From contig WBMW01004879.1 in assembly GCA_013396635.1 (NCBI GenBank), forward strand, positions 187,491-251,490: a stretch of DNA of 64,000 bases, given 5' to 3'. Shown piece by piece: positions 11,061 to 25,700 of the stretch. The notes under the pieces were generated by a model. The model was not told the origin of the DNA, made no database searches, and saw only the letters and a program-made list of their open reading frames with translations. Position 1 is the first letter of the stretch. Every line of letters begins with the position of its first letter. Position numbers and translations under genes: made by a program. The DNA comes from Penelope pileata (Eukaryota > Chordata > Aves > Galliformes > Cracidae).

Positions 11061-14000
11061 CTCAAAGTTCCCCTGCCCCACTGTATTCCATCCATCTGGG
11101 TAAGCATGGACAACATGCATTATTTCACAAGAATGTAAGAAGGCCAATTAACTCCAATTAACTCTTATTTGCTGATGGGAGAAGCTGAGCGCAGACATAT
11201 ATCCAGGTAACATGTCCCACGTTCTCTCTTTCCATCTGACAGCCCGGGTTTCTGGGCTGAGCCTTGCACCAAGCAACTGGTGGCAGGGGTAGAGCTGCCT
11301 CCTCCCAAGCTTAAGGAATCAGCCCGTGTGCTCTGCAAGCTACTGCCATAAGCCCTTCCTTCATAGGCTTTTATTTTGCAAGCAACCACTTGCAAATTTG
11401 ATCTGAAATTCAATAAAATGGAAAGATTTTTCATTTGGTTTCTACCTATTGTGCACAGATGTTTCAAAGCCCTTATTCCTCTTCAGAGGGAATAGATTTT
11501 TCTTGTCTTAATTAACTTATGCCAAAGCATGAGGAGCACTAAGAAACATTTTGTACTCTCATTAAGTGTTCTATCAAGAAATACGGAATGTATTCTTTTT
11601 TTTTTTTTCCTTTTAGTGCTGTCTCACAAACAGAGCTACTGAAACTGGAGAACCCGCCTGAATCACACACAGCTCCCGTCGCATCGCTTTGGGGGAATTT
11701 ATAAATTATGCAGTTCCTTAAAACCTCACAAACCTGCTGAATCATTTTGCATTCCAGTTTCTTTCCCAAGAGTGACTCTGGTTGAGATTCATTCACTGAA
11801 GCTCTGGCGAGTGTCCCAGGCTCCTGTTTCAGCACCTGCTGATGGCCTCGTTAGGCCCCGGGGAAAAGCCGCAGCCGTGACACTGCGGGATCACAGCGGG
11901 GTCACCTCCCTGTGCCTCCCTAAGGAGATCTCTGTATGTCAAGCCCTACTAATTAGTTGTGCATTGTGAGTATGTACGTTAGGCAAGGGAAAAAATCCAT
12001 TATGTGTGCACAGCAGCCCTCAGATGAGGTGAAGCATTATGATATTATGACCTTCCCGTACTGTATGTACTGTGCAATTCCCCTTACTGTAGCATTTTGG
12101 ATGCATACCACTTACAGAAGGTTTTTATATATGGGAATCTGTATATGTACGTATTTGTGTTTAAATATCAAGATGCTGTGGAGGGATGCCATGTGCTGGT
12201 CACCAGATGCTTTCAGTATTCAGTACATGCATCCCAACACCAGCATCTTCTTGCTGGGAGGATTTAATGGCCTGGGCATCCATCTTTCTCTGCCTGCAGG
12301 TCCTGGGGGTGCCACAGGAACTCACACTTCCTCTGAATTATTGGAGGAGAGCGATGTGCCAGCCCTGAGCGCGCACATTCCCATCAGCAGCCCTGCCTTG
12401 CCCTTCTGCTTCGGGTGCTGCCTGCGATTTGTTTCTGAGTCAGGCCATCTGGACAAGGAGTCAGCACCGCCGTTTGTGCTCAGGCATAGATGTGGTTGCT
12501 AAGCCAGAGCCCCAGCTTTGTAAGCAAGCAGATCCAGAATTTCCAACTCCAAAGCGCGGTTTATAGGGTCAGCTGAGAACAAATTTACTCCCATATGAAT
12601 ATTTGGTAATGTCCTACAGAGTTCACCTCCGCTAGAAGTTCCCATCAGATGATGTAAGAATTCCTCCCTGAAGAGCTGAGATGATTGCTGTAACAAACCC
12701 AGCTCCTCTGGTCCTTTCTACATCAACACCATCCCAGCTCGGTAAGCACAAGCATCTGCCTCCATTCTGGATGTGCTTTCTCAGAGTCTTTCTGCTGCCT
12801 ATGAAATGCCTTCTCTTTTTACTCACTGCTGGATTTCTGTGCCTATGTCTTTTTGTATAAAAAAAGCAGTAAAAAAAGTGTCTTCTCCCTAAAAAAAACT
12901 TCCTGGATTGTTCTGTTCTGATTTATGTGCTCTGCTCTGCATCAGATCAACTCAAAGCCAAAGCCAAGGAGAACACCTTCATAGTGCCTTAGGCAGCTGT
13001 TGCTCTCTTTTATTTTTTCCTGCTTCTAAGAAGCATTCAGCAAAAAAGGAATCACTTCCTGCTGTAGACCTACAAGGAAGTTCACAACCCAATTTCTCCT
13101 TACATTTCAAAATAAATTACAACCACTTCCTTTTCTAGAGAGTCATCACAGCAAGCAGCTATTTTCTGAGCCCTTTTAGGAAGGATGACTTCATTGCAGA
13201 CTTGTTGTCTAAAAATGACTTGCTTCATCCAATCTCATCTCTCAAAGGAATTTTCACACAGTCAGCTTATGAGACATTTGTACCAGCAGCTATTGTGGAA
13301 TAACTGTTTGCCATAATGAAGACAAAACCAATCATCAGTTTCCACTTAGATTCAGGATTCAGTCAAAATTCAAAGCCAGCTTTTCCCCATGCAACATATT
13401 CTTTGTTTCTCTCCTTAAAATCACCTGAAGAGTTTAGTGTTGAAGCTCTCTTTCTCAAATCTGTTATGTTTGACTGTAGCTATTAACGAGGAGATGATGC
13501 CCACTACTTCTACAGGTTTCCCAGCTCCTGTTACACATTCAGCTGCAAAATTGTTTCCTATCCTTATGCAGACACTTTGGCAACAATGTACCGTAAGCCT
13601 TTCCAATACTTAGAAGAAGGTAGGATGTGGTAACATAAATACAGGCGTGAGTGTTCTTTTGTCTGTTGCTGGAGTTGTGCAGGGAGGTGGAAGTGTTCTG
13701 CATCTTCCTTTATCAGCACTGGTGTCTTTGTCTCTGAGTTTTTCTACATCTGTGCATGTAGGGTATGTACCACTCTGTGTCATTCTGTACTTCCATTGAT
13801 TCTATTTTCTGCCTTTCCCTCCTTGAAGTTCCTCATAGTGCAGGTTTGGAAATACTGGATCAGTAGACAGCTTTTATTGTGAAATTATCCCACGTGACAC
13901 CTGGTCCACACATGGCAGCACTAACATGAAAGCCTGAGGGTATGTACTGAAGCAGTCAGAAAGAAGACTGAGCGTAGAAGAAAGTCTTACGAGATGAAAT

Positions 14001-17000
14001 TTCACAGAAAAAATATTTCCTAAGAATTCAGGATCAAAAATATGGCATATGAGAATAACTGGTCATTTGCCAGCAATGAAATTGCAATTAACGGATACCC
14101 CCTAATTAGGAAAATCCCCCTTTCCTTTGTTACATGTACATGGTGCCATTCTTTCAAGCTGCATTTCCTTGAAAGTGGTTCCAAACCCATATGTCACACC
14201 GAGAGCTGGGAGCTGCTTGTCAACTATCCTCACAGCACTCCATAGAACTGGGAATAAATGGCTGGTGGTATACGGAACACTGAGGGTAAAATACATCTTC
14301 ATTTTTTATATCAACGTTCTCATCAGAATGCTGAGTGACAACCTATTGTTTTCTTTTCTCACATCTCAGGTGCATTAGGAGTGTGCTGAAACATCTCCTG
14401 CTTACAGAGCTGAATCAGAGCTTGATGCTGTTACACACTGAAACGTGACAGTGCTCCTTTGGGGTGTTTCACGGCTTTTCCCTCTCTTTCTAGATTGTAT
14501 AAATAAAAATCTCTGCCTCAGCTGGAGTATTTACTGTCGTTGTTTTGCAGATTTTGTCCTTCCCACCAGCAATCTCTCTGGAAAATTTTGAACATCACTT
14601 CCAAAAAGTAATTCACATTCTTTTGAGTGCATCAGAACAATTCCCTTGTGTAGTGAAATTTTCACTCTTCAGCCATACACACAAAAAAGGCAGAAAGGCT
14701 CAGACTTTGAAATACAAACAAAGCACTCAAACCATGTGGAAAAGAACAAACCTCTCTTGTGCCAGCTAAACAAGAGCTCCTCTATGGTTTTGTTTAAAGA
14801 AACATGGCACACAGGTTCAAAGGAAACAAAGTAGGTGGTTCTTTCAGTGGACAATCAGCCCCTGGAATCCCTTGCCCAGAGGAACCAAGAGCAAGGAGCA
14901 GCTCACACGGGCTTGGGGGAAAGCAAACACAGCTTTGGAAGAGACAAAGTCATGTGTTGCTAACCACAGGCCAGAAAGTTCCCTAAACTGAAACAGGTCA
15001 GCTGGTGAGAAGTGATCCTCAAGGATCTGTAGTTTTTTCCGGTAGTTTTACTGCAAAATGTTAACTGTACGTATAGGGTTTAAATTGCAGGTAAAAGGAG
15101 CTCTGGGAGGGATGTGTATACAATCCCTTGAAGAGTAAAATATGTCCATCAGAAACCTGTAGGAAAGCAGCCACTCCACTGGCCTGAAGCCCTTTTCTGA
15201 TAGCCTGTCGTTACCTCCAGCGTGCTGACACTGAACCAGGACAACAAATAAATTATTCTATAGTGCCTGATGGCTGCAGAGCACCCGTTATGGAGCAGTA
15301 CCCCCAGCACCAGGCAGCCCACGCTGTGTCAGGACAATCCTTACAGCTCCGTTATGCTAGCTGTGGGCTGTGTGCTATGCTCCCACTGACACCAATGGCA
15401 AAGAGAAATTGCCCACTATTTCAAAGTGAGCAGCAAGGTGCGGTGTATTTTATTATTTACTGCATTCAAACAAATATTCTACCGAAAGGGATGATCATTT
15501 TGTACATGTAAGCTTATTTTTCCAAGTAAGTATGAGATGTAAACAGACATTACACACATTGTACTTCAAATTATTATTTCTGACAGCTGAGTATCATTTA
15601 TCACAGATACAGGAAATAGTAACTTGCATGTCACTGTTGGTTTATTCTAGAGAATAACTGAGAGAGGAAAACAAAATGGTATCAGCTGGAATATACAGGA
15701 TATGCACTTCTTTGTGTGCCACCATTATATTACGATGTGTTGACAGAGAGGAAGCTGAATGCCGTTTCCAATGGCAAAATCTCCAGTTGTACCAGGTCTG
15801 CCTGTGCTCTGCACAAGTGTTTACCCACATGGAAACACCAATAATCGAAGTGACGAGAGTCCGGCTGGGCAAACACAGCTTTAAAATATTTGTTTAGTTT
15901 AGAAGAACTGAAAAGAGAAAACACTGACACACAAAGCAAGCTGGCATTAATTTAAAAAAAAAAAAAAATCAAAATATCCAAATGACAGTTAAGTGAAAAA
16001 TGGGGTGTGGGAAACCTCTCTGTCTTGAAGACATAGAGTGAGGAAAGGTTCCAATAGCATTTAATGTTCATTTGATTCCCCACTGGAATTTTTGCTTTCC
16101 AAAACAAACAAACAAAAAAAACCACCAAAAACTGTCCTTTAAAGACAGTAGAGTCTATTTTTGGTCTCTTAATCCAGTATTGTGGATTAAAGCCTGAAAA
16201 GATTAGCAGACTAATACATATCATAACAAGGGAACATCTCTTTAGGTTGCGTTAAGTAAGTCTCATGCTACCATTCGGTTCCACAAAGCACGGTGACCTT
16301 AATAGCTCCAAATTGCTGTTTGGAAGAATATAAAATGCTACAGATGTTCTTTCAACATGAACTAAAATAGTTTTGTTCCAGAAAATAACATTTTAAAATC
16401 AAACATCTTACCCGCAGTGCTGCTAAGGAAAAAGAATGACAGGGCATCCCTTATCCGAGTGCCAGGGGATTTGGTTCCAGCTGTATTATATCACGTCTGT
16501 GAGATAAGAGCTGGGCAGCCAGCTCGCTGTAAAAGGTTTGGAGGGGTGGCTGGGCCAACCTGCACAGTGGTCTAATATCACTCAACTTGACTATTCTGAT
16601 GTCCGTGCAAAAATAAAATTGACCCCTGATTATTACTTTTTTTAATCAAAATTATAAAGTAAATGCAATGCTACAATAAAAAAGTGGCTAGATAATGACA
16701 TAGGTTACAACGCTAGAATCCAAGTTTTTAGAGATTTGAAGATTATTAAAATAGCTGAGTGGCCTTATGGAAACCAAAATAGGTAGCTACATTTTCCAAA
16801 TAACCCAGTATGACAAAAATTTACTTTAATAAAGTGAGCACTTTTGAAAGCATGACCTTCATTTAGTTGTCCAAATATAATTTCACCCCTTCTGAAAATC
16901 TGATTCCAGCTATCACTACTGGCCCCTTCCAAATCTGCTTCCTCTCAGAAAGGCTTTGCCCTGGATTTATTGCTGGAGATTGGAGGCTGTCACAAACTGA

Positions 17001-20000
17001 AATTAGTTTATTGATATCTTCCCACTCTGTAATGGTCCATACAATCAAAGTACCATACTGCTTGGTACAATATGAGTCTGAACAGGATCCAGACACAGAA
17101 TAATGCGATGTCACGATCATCAGACACAGAGCACATCAAGGAGCTGAAATAGCTGCAGGATTTTTTTGCAAAACATCTAGCTCAGGGCAAACTAATCTTT
17201 CTTATCACATTAGCCCTAAACCTATCCACTTAGGTTTAAATATTATAGAATTCTTAAAATTCAGCCTGTAGAAATCAATGGCCTTAACTTGGATCCGACG
17301 TTTTGTGAAATTTTCAGTTCTGAGACTGCATTTTCAGCCTTTACAGGTAACAGTAAAGTGGGGATTTTCCCCTTCTGGAGTAAATTTGCTAAGAATGCCA
17401 CATTGAAAATACACGGGGAAAAATTATAGTCAATTATTTGTGTTGATTCACAAAGATTTGGCACAAATTCCTAGTCTTGTCATATTAACTGCCTATGAAT
17501 TGATTGCAGTTAGGCACTGTTAGGTATTCCAGTCAGGCTGGTTTGTGAAGGATTTGGCGTTGGCCATAAGAGACCAGTAACCACTTCTTGATTACACTGT
17601 ACAGAGCACAGGAGCTGAATAACAAAGAAGGTGGATTTGTTCATCTGGAACACCCTGGACTTCTGCCCAGAAAGAATTTAACAGATAATATCCATGGGTT
17701 AATCGAGATCATAGGATCTCTGTAGATTGAAACTGCCGATTTATTTGGTGATACCAGCGGAAGCCTCTGACACAGCCAAAGCACATCGATTCTAGGCTGC
17801 TCTTAGACACATGCACTTTTAAATGAAGTTTTTGATGTGGATGAATATACCTAACAGCTCCTTGATTATTGATCCTCTTATCTGTCACTTGGGAAAACCA
17901 AGAAACGGCAGTAAATAAATCTGGTGCTAGCTGGGCTTTCTGATAGCGTTATGGCTATGTGCCAAGGGAGGCAGAGGCATAATAAAAGCTCACTCGTCTA
18001 CCCACAGCAGTCCTTACGAGGAGGGAAGGAGTTGTCCTGGGACAGAAAGTAGAAGGATTGCTCCACTGGATCACAAAGTGGTAAAAAGCTAACGATGTTT
18101 CTGATGTCCTGGAGGTGTGAAGTGCATTCCTGCAGCGCTGCGCTTCCCTGGGAGAACGTGCAGGAGATCCTGACCAGGTCTGAACTCTCCCCAGCTTGTA
18201 AACAAGATGACAACCTGAGGCAGTACATAAATATATATATATAAAATGAAGCTCTCATGGAAATCCGTGGCATCTGGCTTAGTAGAAAGCACAAGATCAA
18301 TGATGAAGGGAATCTAGAAAATATATTTTCAAGCTTAGTGGAAGAAAAGATTGAGTATGATCTGAGCGTGGTGAGGACCCTGTCTTCCCCAGCCTCCCTG
18401 TTACGCTGGCTGGCCACTGCAGGTTCAAACTCTCGTGGAGAATGATTTACCCCCAAGGCTTCATAATTGAACATTCCTGATGAAGAAATGTAACACAGGA
18501 TTTATTTTTTTTTTAGATAGAATTCAGACAAAATTATCAGAGGAACAGACTGTTTTACAATATTTGGGTTGCAGCACAACTGTGAGAGAGATTCTCTGGA
18601 TTTTCTGTGCAGGAAATGAGAAGGCGGAGAGGAGGAAGTGGCTTTAAAATACTCTCTGGTTTTGTACACTGCGAGTTCAATGTATGTGAAAAATGGAACA
18701 CCTTCATGCCTCTGTGGGACAGCACAGACCTGCTAAAACCCGGGAAAATCCTTATTGCCAGCCCTCTAGCAGCTCAGGTAAATGCAGGAGTGGGTATCCT
18801 AACAGTACTCTTCCTGTAACCTGGTGGGTGCTCACAGTGACCTAAGGTCTAGGACTGAAATAATCACTTCACTAACTACAGAGAAAACATTCTGGCACAT
18901 CAGTGGCAAATCGAAGTGCCATATAATCCTAAAATATGCCACTAAGTGAAAACAATATTTTAATAGTCATACAGACACTGTTTACTTTTGATATCACTGA
19001 GACATTCTTCCAGGTCAATGTATGTTACTGTGTGTTTACTTTCAGAAGGTAGGGAGGATAAATGTTGACTGGAAAAGTAATTCAGTGCAGATGGACCTTG
19101 GCTTCTGGCTGGCTGAATATTCTGCTAATAATGAATGCATAAATCTAGATTATCTACACAGCTCTATATTAAATATTAAATGGAACTGGTATTTAGGAAA
19201 TAGCCTCAACTTGGCCAGAACTAAATGCAATTATTTTTCTTTAATATTGAAAATGATGCAGTTTACCTTCCTACTTTCCATTTGTTATCTTTTCAGTGCT
19301 CTGGAGCACTCACTTCAATATTGGATGTATCGAGTGGAGGCGATAAAAATGTTTGTGCAGTGCATAAATGAACTTTGAACAAATATTAATGGAACTATCT
19401 TGGTAACACGAAGGGCAATGATTGGTCCCACAACATAACACCTGCTCCCATAGAGGAACACGGATAGAGCTGTGAACTATCTGGCCGTCATCTCCTTGTA
19501 CTCCAGAGAGAGCAATGGGTGTACACGTGAAAACCCAGTGACTGACATGTGAAACAAAAGGAGCAGCACGAAAGAAGCTGGAATCTGAATATCTCTTCCT
19601 TGTAGGAAGAGGATGAAGTTGTTGGTCCACATACAGCTCCAAGCGCAGCTTTCATGCCAGACAGAGTGTCTCAGCAAGAGGATGCTGGCACAAAGGGGAG
19701 AACTGCATTCAGTCTCTCTTTAATATTTTAGCTCAGTGTCCTTAACCAATATATTCTTTGCAATTTGAGAAACATCTTCATTTCAAACTGACTGGGCTAT
19801 ATCATGCATTTTCTGGTTGAAGAACACTTCATACATAAAGCCACAAGAAGGGCAGGTGATGCAGACCCAACACATCACCCAGAAGGCCAGAATGCCCGCC
19901 AGTCCGTGGTGGGTTCAGAGGTGTGACATATCTTACAAGATCATGACAACTACAGCACCAGCTAGAGAAGCAGAAGGACAGATTAAAGGAAGGTCTGGCT

Positions 20001-22590
20001 CATTAGCTGGGAGCTATTACTTCAAAGACCTGACCTCCAGTCTGTCTAGTTCCTGCAAACTTTCTGCATAATATCTCTAGGAGGGACCATTTCCTGCCTG
20101 AAAGTCTTTGTCCAGCTTCTTATTAGCGTGTCCCAATTACCACAATGTATTTTCCTCTTGTCTTGACAGCTGCAGTTGACCCCTGGTATCAACGAAGAAT
20201 GCTGCTGCATAGGCTGTTTTTCATCATCTTTTCTTTTTCTTTTTTGGTTTTAAACTCTTCTACATGACACATTTTAATCTCCATTTTTTAGGCTTTGCTG
20301 GCTTATCCTCTCCCCATCTCTTACTCATTACTGAAACTACTCTGATCAGTCAGTGTTGCTGGTCTCCATCATTACATTGCTATCTTTTCAAACACACACT
20401 CTTGTTCTCTGCTCTGCTGCCCTTCATATTTCTTTCCGGGCAGCACAGCTTCTGCAAAGTTCATTCACATCCCTCCTACGTATTCTTCTTTTAGGTTATG
20501 CTAGCACAAAACCGGGTAACAGACTGCTGTGATACTGACACTCTGCATAGCGTGCTAGCCAATGTCATCTCAGTGTGTCCTTGCACTACTTTCCCTGCCT
20601 GCAGCAAGCATTTCTGCCCTTAGAATACAGTAGTATTCGTGGTAGAGAACACCAGTCTGCTCTGCGTTTATATGGGCACTAACAAAACAAAGTTCTGCTT
20701 CATAATTGAGTTTATAGGAGCTATAGTAATAAATAGCACGTGTGCTAAGGAGTGGGCTGGATTTGATAAGAGGTCAGATGATAGAAACAAGTGCATATTA
20801 TCACCAAATACACAAAGAACTAGATTGGTTTGCTGATGCTCTGCCAAGGTGAGTCCCTCTTCTGCAGTTATGGAAGAAGGCATAGTCATTGGCAACATAT
20901 AAACATACATTCTATTGTTTCTTATTGAATAAAATTATATTTTCCAAAAAAAAATCACAATACTGGCAGTTATTGTGCAGTTGCACGAAACACATGGTTA
21001 AGTATTTTTCTTTCAGATTCATATGCAATTATTCAAAGTTTTATTTCCAATTTTGGAAGCAGTAATGTTATCACACACGATGGATATTCAAACTACATAC
21101 AAAGGTTAGTGTGCACTTTATTCAACTCAATTTTTCTTTTATGTCTTCCTTTCTCTTAAAGAAGTGTAGGAAACTTCCTCAAGTTTACAGGTGGATGGCA
21201 CACGTACTCTGGTACATTCTGCCATCTGGTGAGCACAGTGAGAAATGCTCACATGGGCAGTACTGAAAAGGATAAAATTGTGTCCATCCATTCCCGTGCT
21301 ATTTTAAACACAGAAAAGAATGTAAGCAAAGTATCACGCAAATCTAAGGAAGCATTTGAACCAGAGGTGAGAAAGTTCATCACAGCATTGCAGTGCTTTG
21401 GAAAGGAAAAACAATTGTAGAGAAAGAAGAGGAAAAATTAAGCTATGACAAGAGGAAAAATAATCAGATGTAAATAAAGAAAATGTAATCTATACTTTTT
21501 TGCTTGAGTTAGAAGTTGTACTTTACCCTTTGGCACTGTGTATTTGGTAAACATTTTGAGCAAGACATTCACGTCTCTTTCTTTCTGATAAGACCAGCAC
21601 GTTCCTAACTGTTTAATGTTGGGACTAAAATTTATGTTTTAAATGCAAACAGAGAAACTTCATGAAGCAGAAATAAACAAACAATTTAAGATCGCAGCAG
21701 TAAGGTCTGACATAACCCAGCTACTTGCCTGAGCCTCGAATGTCCCTCACTCCCCCTCACAGGCTGTGAGTCAGCAGGGAAGGAGGATACTTAGATTAGA
21801 AACAGCAAACTGTGGAACAATGATTACACAAATGTTATTTTGGTTGCACTTGAGATGTTCCTGCACTTAAAAGCTGCTAAATTAGGAGAAAATCAGTGAT
21901 CAGAGCATCAGCTGATAGCTGTGTAGTTTTGACTTGAAGATCCCAAACGGCAGAATCAAAACAAGTTTATATACCACCCAAAAACGTGATTCAAATTTGG
22001 CTCCCTTGTCACAAATAAGCACAGTCCAGAAACACTATCTCACTTTTCCTGCAGTGCTGGCACTGTAAACTACTAGATAAGTGGTAAAGAGAGGGCTAAC
22101 TAGTTATCTGCTAATTGAAAGATGCCGACTGACACTGTGAATTGGACAAAACAGGCCCATGAAGCCTGAAGTTTCAGGGCAGGTCATTATCTAGCATAAA
22201 CCACCATTAAATTGGTGTTACCACTGGAGGCCTGTGCCAACTCCAGAGTCACTCCAACACTAATCACTTTGCCTTTAAAAGATCTTTGTAACTCTCAGGA
22301 CTCCCCGATAAATGGAAGCATACAAGCTCGAGTGAGAAATAAAAGCTACTTCGTGACGGTTCTATTATTTGATCCAAGCATCTTCATCCTCTACTGATGC
22401 TGAGAAGATAATATTGTTTTCTGAAATCCATCAGTCCCTACAGGAGATGCTCTGCAGAAGCAAATGGAAAGGAGATGTTTCCAGCAAAGACTGCTAGTTG
22501 AATCCCTGCATTATGTGCAAGTGCAACATGTGATGGTTATATCATCCTTTATTCCAGCAGCACAAGGACCCTTTTATCTTCTGTTTACTT
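11061..22590. other. Intergenic region between PRKCA and APOH
   Basis: About 11.5 kb with no exon set, RNA gene or CpG island that I can support. Open frames are short and lack homology I recognise. The base composition is AT-leaning with scattered short A or T runs (for example near 11598, 15955 and 18507). Distal regulatory elements of PRKCA or APOH may lie here, but none can be named from a single sequence. Confidence 0.7.
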
Positions 22591-22596
22591 GAGTGG

Positions 22597-22624
22597 GAAT
22601 AAATACAAAGAGTTAATATGTAAC
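22597..22624 (+). promoter_or_regulatory. APOH: APOH proximal promoter: TATA-like and HNF1-like motifs
   Basis: GTTAATATGTAAC at 22612-22624 fits the palindromic HNF1 consensus GTTAATNATTAAC except for two central bases. An AT-rich TATA-like stretch (gaataaatac) is just upstream. Both lie 80-110 bp before the APOH ATG. The human APOH promoter is reported to depend on HNF-1alpha and an atypical TATA box, so the same liver-specific arrangement is inferred here. The start site itself is not visible. Confidence 0.65.
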
Positions 22625-22704
22625 TATCCTTTTGTGTCTGCCTTCATTTTTAAGGGGAGAAACACTGGCCCAGGGTCACTGGGGAAGCTGGTGGACTGGC
22701 AGCA

Positions 22705-22768
22705 ATGTACTCCCTGGCACTGCTCGTGTGTGCAGCTGCTCTGACCCACTCTGCTCTCGCAGGGAAAG
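22705..22768 (+). CDS. APOH: APOH coding exon 1 (signal peptide)
   Basis: 64 coding nt beginning MYSLALLVCAAALTHSALAG, a typical secretory signal with a hydrophobic core and an Ala-X-Ala end near residue 19. The donor is GTAAGC, leaving phase 1. The start context has G at -3. The 5'UTR upstream is short, and its first base is unknown. Confidence 0.93.
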
Positions 22769-25700
22769 GTAAGCATCTTCCACTTTCTAAGGGCCAGTGC
22801 TACCTCAGAGTGTGACTGATGGAATTTGGAGAAAGCAATGGCAGTGTAAAATCTTTAGATACTTTGAGGCAAGTGTTTTGAACAAGAGTTTTCTCTGAAA
22901 GCGGTTTCTTCTCTTTTTTTACTTCGTTTCCTTCACCTCTCTTCCTACAGTAAGGGGGAATTGCTGATCCCATCAAACTAATTTGAATTAAAAGTGAAAT
23001 GCATTACTTTGCTTTTAAGTCCCTCTCACCCTCTTTTTTTCCAAAATCATTTACCTTAATTGCTTCACTTTGAAGGACATCTCATAAATCCATTTTATTT
23101 GTATGTTTTAGTTTGTCTGTTTGTTTGTTTGTTTTGTTAAAAAGAGGAAAATACATCTTTTCCTTGCTGATGCTTACTACAGCCATCCCTTGCCTCAGTA
23201 AGTTGTATACCTGGAGACTACAGAAGGACATGAAGCTCAATGTAGGGACACCCAATAGTCGATTGTAACACAGAAACTTGTGCTTCCAGTTTAGAAATAA
23301 GAACATCCCAAACTTTCTGCCCACCTTTTTGTAAATTCTCTCCTCTCTTTCAGTCTGTCCCAGGCCACCAGAAGTGCTGTTTGCCACAATCAGTGTGCTC
23401 AAAAATGTGTATGACGTGGGGGAGGAAATTGAGTACACCTGCAGGCCAGGGTTTGTCCCCAACAATGGCCAGAGGAAGTACATCTGCCAGCCCACTGGCA
23501 AGTGGCCTCTCAACACGCTCCTATGCCTACGTAAGTAAAACAAAGTAGATCCAATCCCCAGCTTTTACACTATCTTGCTGACATATAATGCACTGAGCTG
23601 AAATGATGCTTTAATGCCCATGTAATGGATCTGATATGTTTAAACTGATATACTTCTGTTCTCTGATTGTTCTTTCCCTGTATTTCTAAGTTTTCCATAT
23701 ACAAGCAAACGCAGAAGTCACCTTGCTGCCTGCATCTCACCAAGGAGCTGTGTGTTTAGATGTATTTTGGATGCTTTTTTGTTATTACTTTTCTGATTCA
23801 AAATAGGGAAAGAGCTTAGATTCCTTTAAACTTTCTTCTAAAAATAAATAGATGCCGGAAGAAAAACTGGGTGTGGAGGGAAGAGAGAAAGCAACAGGAG
23901 AATCTTTCCATATATGCCACACATTTTCCTTTACACCTCTGCTCCCAGATAGAGATGGAGGTCAGATTCAGACAAGGTGAATCTTTATCTGGCTCAGCCC
24001 AGCAGTGCTTATACTCTAAATGACATATACTGGTTGTCAATGTCTGCCTTTCTTCTATCAATTGCCATTCATTGTTTTCAGTTAATTCCATAGCAGTTAT
24101 TTTCCTCAGACAATCAGTCATCAAAAATCTTTTTATCATGAACGCTTTGAACCTATCTTTACTATGTTTTGATAGAAATGTAAAATAGATACACGTATGA
24201 AATGTAGTATACAGAAGTGGAAAAAATTGAAAGGCACTCAGATTCCTTTCTGATCAACAACCTGTTTCCAGACTCCTTCCTGATCAACAACCTGTTTCCA
24301 GATTCCTCTCTGATCAACAGCCCGTTTCCACAATGCTAGCTCATGAAACAATATCATTCTTTTTTAAATCTTTAATTAACAGCAAAGAGATGTTCCACTC
24401 CTGGACCCTTGCTGAATGGGAACATTGATTTTACAGACTTCCACTACCAGAGTGGTATAAGTTTTTCATGTGATCCAGGGTAAGCACTCCCTTACTTTGT
24501 GCTGCTCAATAAATAATCTAAATTTAAATCACATTATTACAGTCTACTGTCACCTGATGGAACATTGCAAGCCAGGGAACTTAGGAAATGTCACACTAAA
24601 GTCCACCTGAACTTCAGATACTTAAAAATGGCATATCTGGTGCTCCTTCCCTGTTCAGTCCCAACTACTGTATCTTGGGGCTTTGCCACTCCAACGCAAT
24701 GTCTTACAGACATGAAAATCACTAAAATAGTGGAGATTTTATACAAAGATTTATTCCAGACCACTTTCCCTTGCTTTTTAAATCCTCTTATTACATCATG
24801 AGATGAAATCCTACAGCCCAGAAAGGATAATCTCCCTCTGAGTCATTATGCTGTCAGGCTCTGGAGGCTGAAAAATTTGTTTCTGTGTCTTTCCAAGCTC
24901 AGTGAATGAAAACATGAGGTTAATCCTAATTTGGTCCCTGGAGCAAATGCATTTTTACTGAAGGCTGCTTGCTGGTTTTAGAAATGAGGATGCACGTAAA
25001 GAAATATAGTTATGGTAAATGCAGAGAGATATTTGATAGTAGCATGCAGGCACTCTACTTGAGTAAGTAATTAATAAACAGTGCTTACCTGGGAAGATCC
25101 TCAGTGAGCCACAGTCTGGAGTTCACTAAAGAGTACTAAAAACCTCGGTCACCTCCCTCTTCTGCAAAACAAGCAAGAGAAGAAATACATAAATTCATCT
25201 ATGATATCAAATGCAGCAAAGGGACTTGAACAGATTTGATTTCATTAATGATAATTTACCAGGATGCAGCTGGGTGAAATTGAATTGATAGATACAGAAT
25301 GAGCATTTCTTTAAAACTAAGTGTGTTAGTAATAATACATGCACAGAGGAGAAGAGAAGCATTTAGAGGGAGTACATGTGTAAATTAAATTGCCATTGTA
25401 ATAAAATAATGCACTTTAGTAACTGTAGGTATTGAGTGTTGAGTTCTTTACAAATAGATTGATCCTAATTGTCATAATCAAGTAGGAACTTCTCCGAAGA
25501 TTAACATCACTGGTCAAAGATCAGTGCTCACTGCTTACAAATATCCACAATATTAATCAGTTATAAAAATTATTGCAACATTAAAATAGAATATAGAGTT
25601 GAAAGTGCAAAATATCTTGTTGTATCAAGCATTCTTTCTAGAAATTTGTTAATACCTGAATATTAACATGTTTTCGTCTTTGAATCAAACTTCCTTTGAG

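Noticed and set aside
11957..12502. 181-codon plus-strand frame in the PRKCA-APOH interval
   Set aside because: Mixed Cys/Tyr/Ile-rich sequence followed by Ser/Pro-rich text with no domain, CpG island or splice context; probably chance.
23082..23543. 153-codon minus-strand frame
   Set aside because: It is the antisense of APOH exon 2 and its flanks; the plus-strand exon with correct splice sites and sushi cysteines explains the openness.
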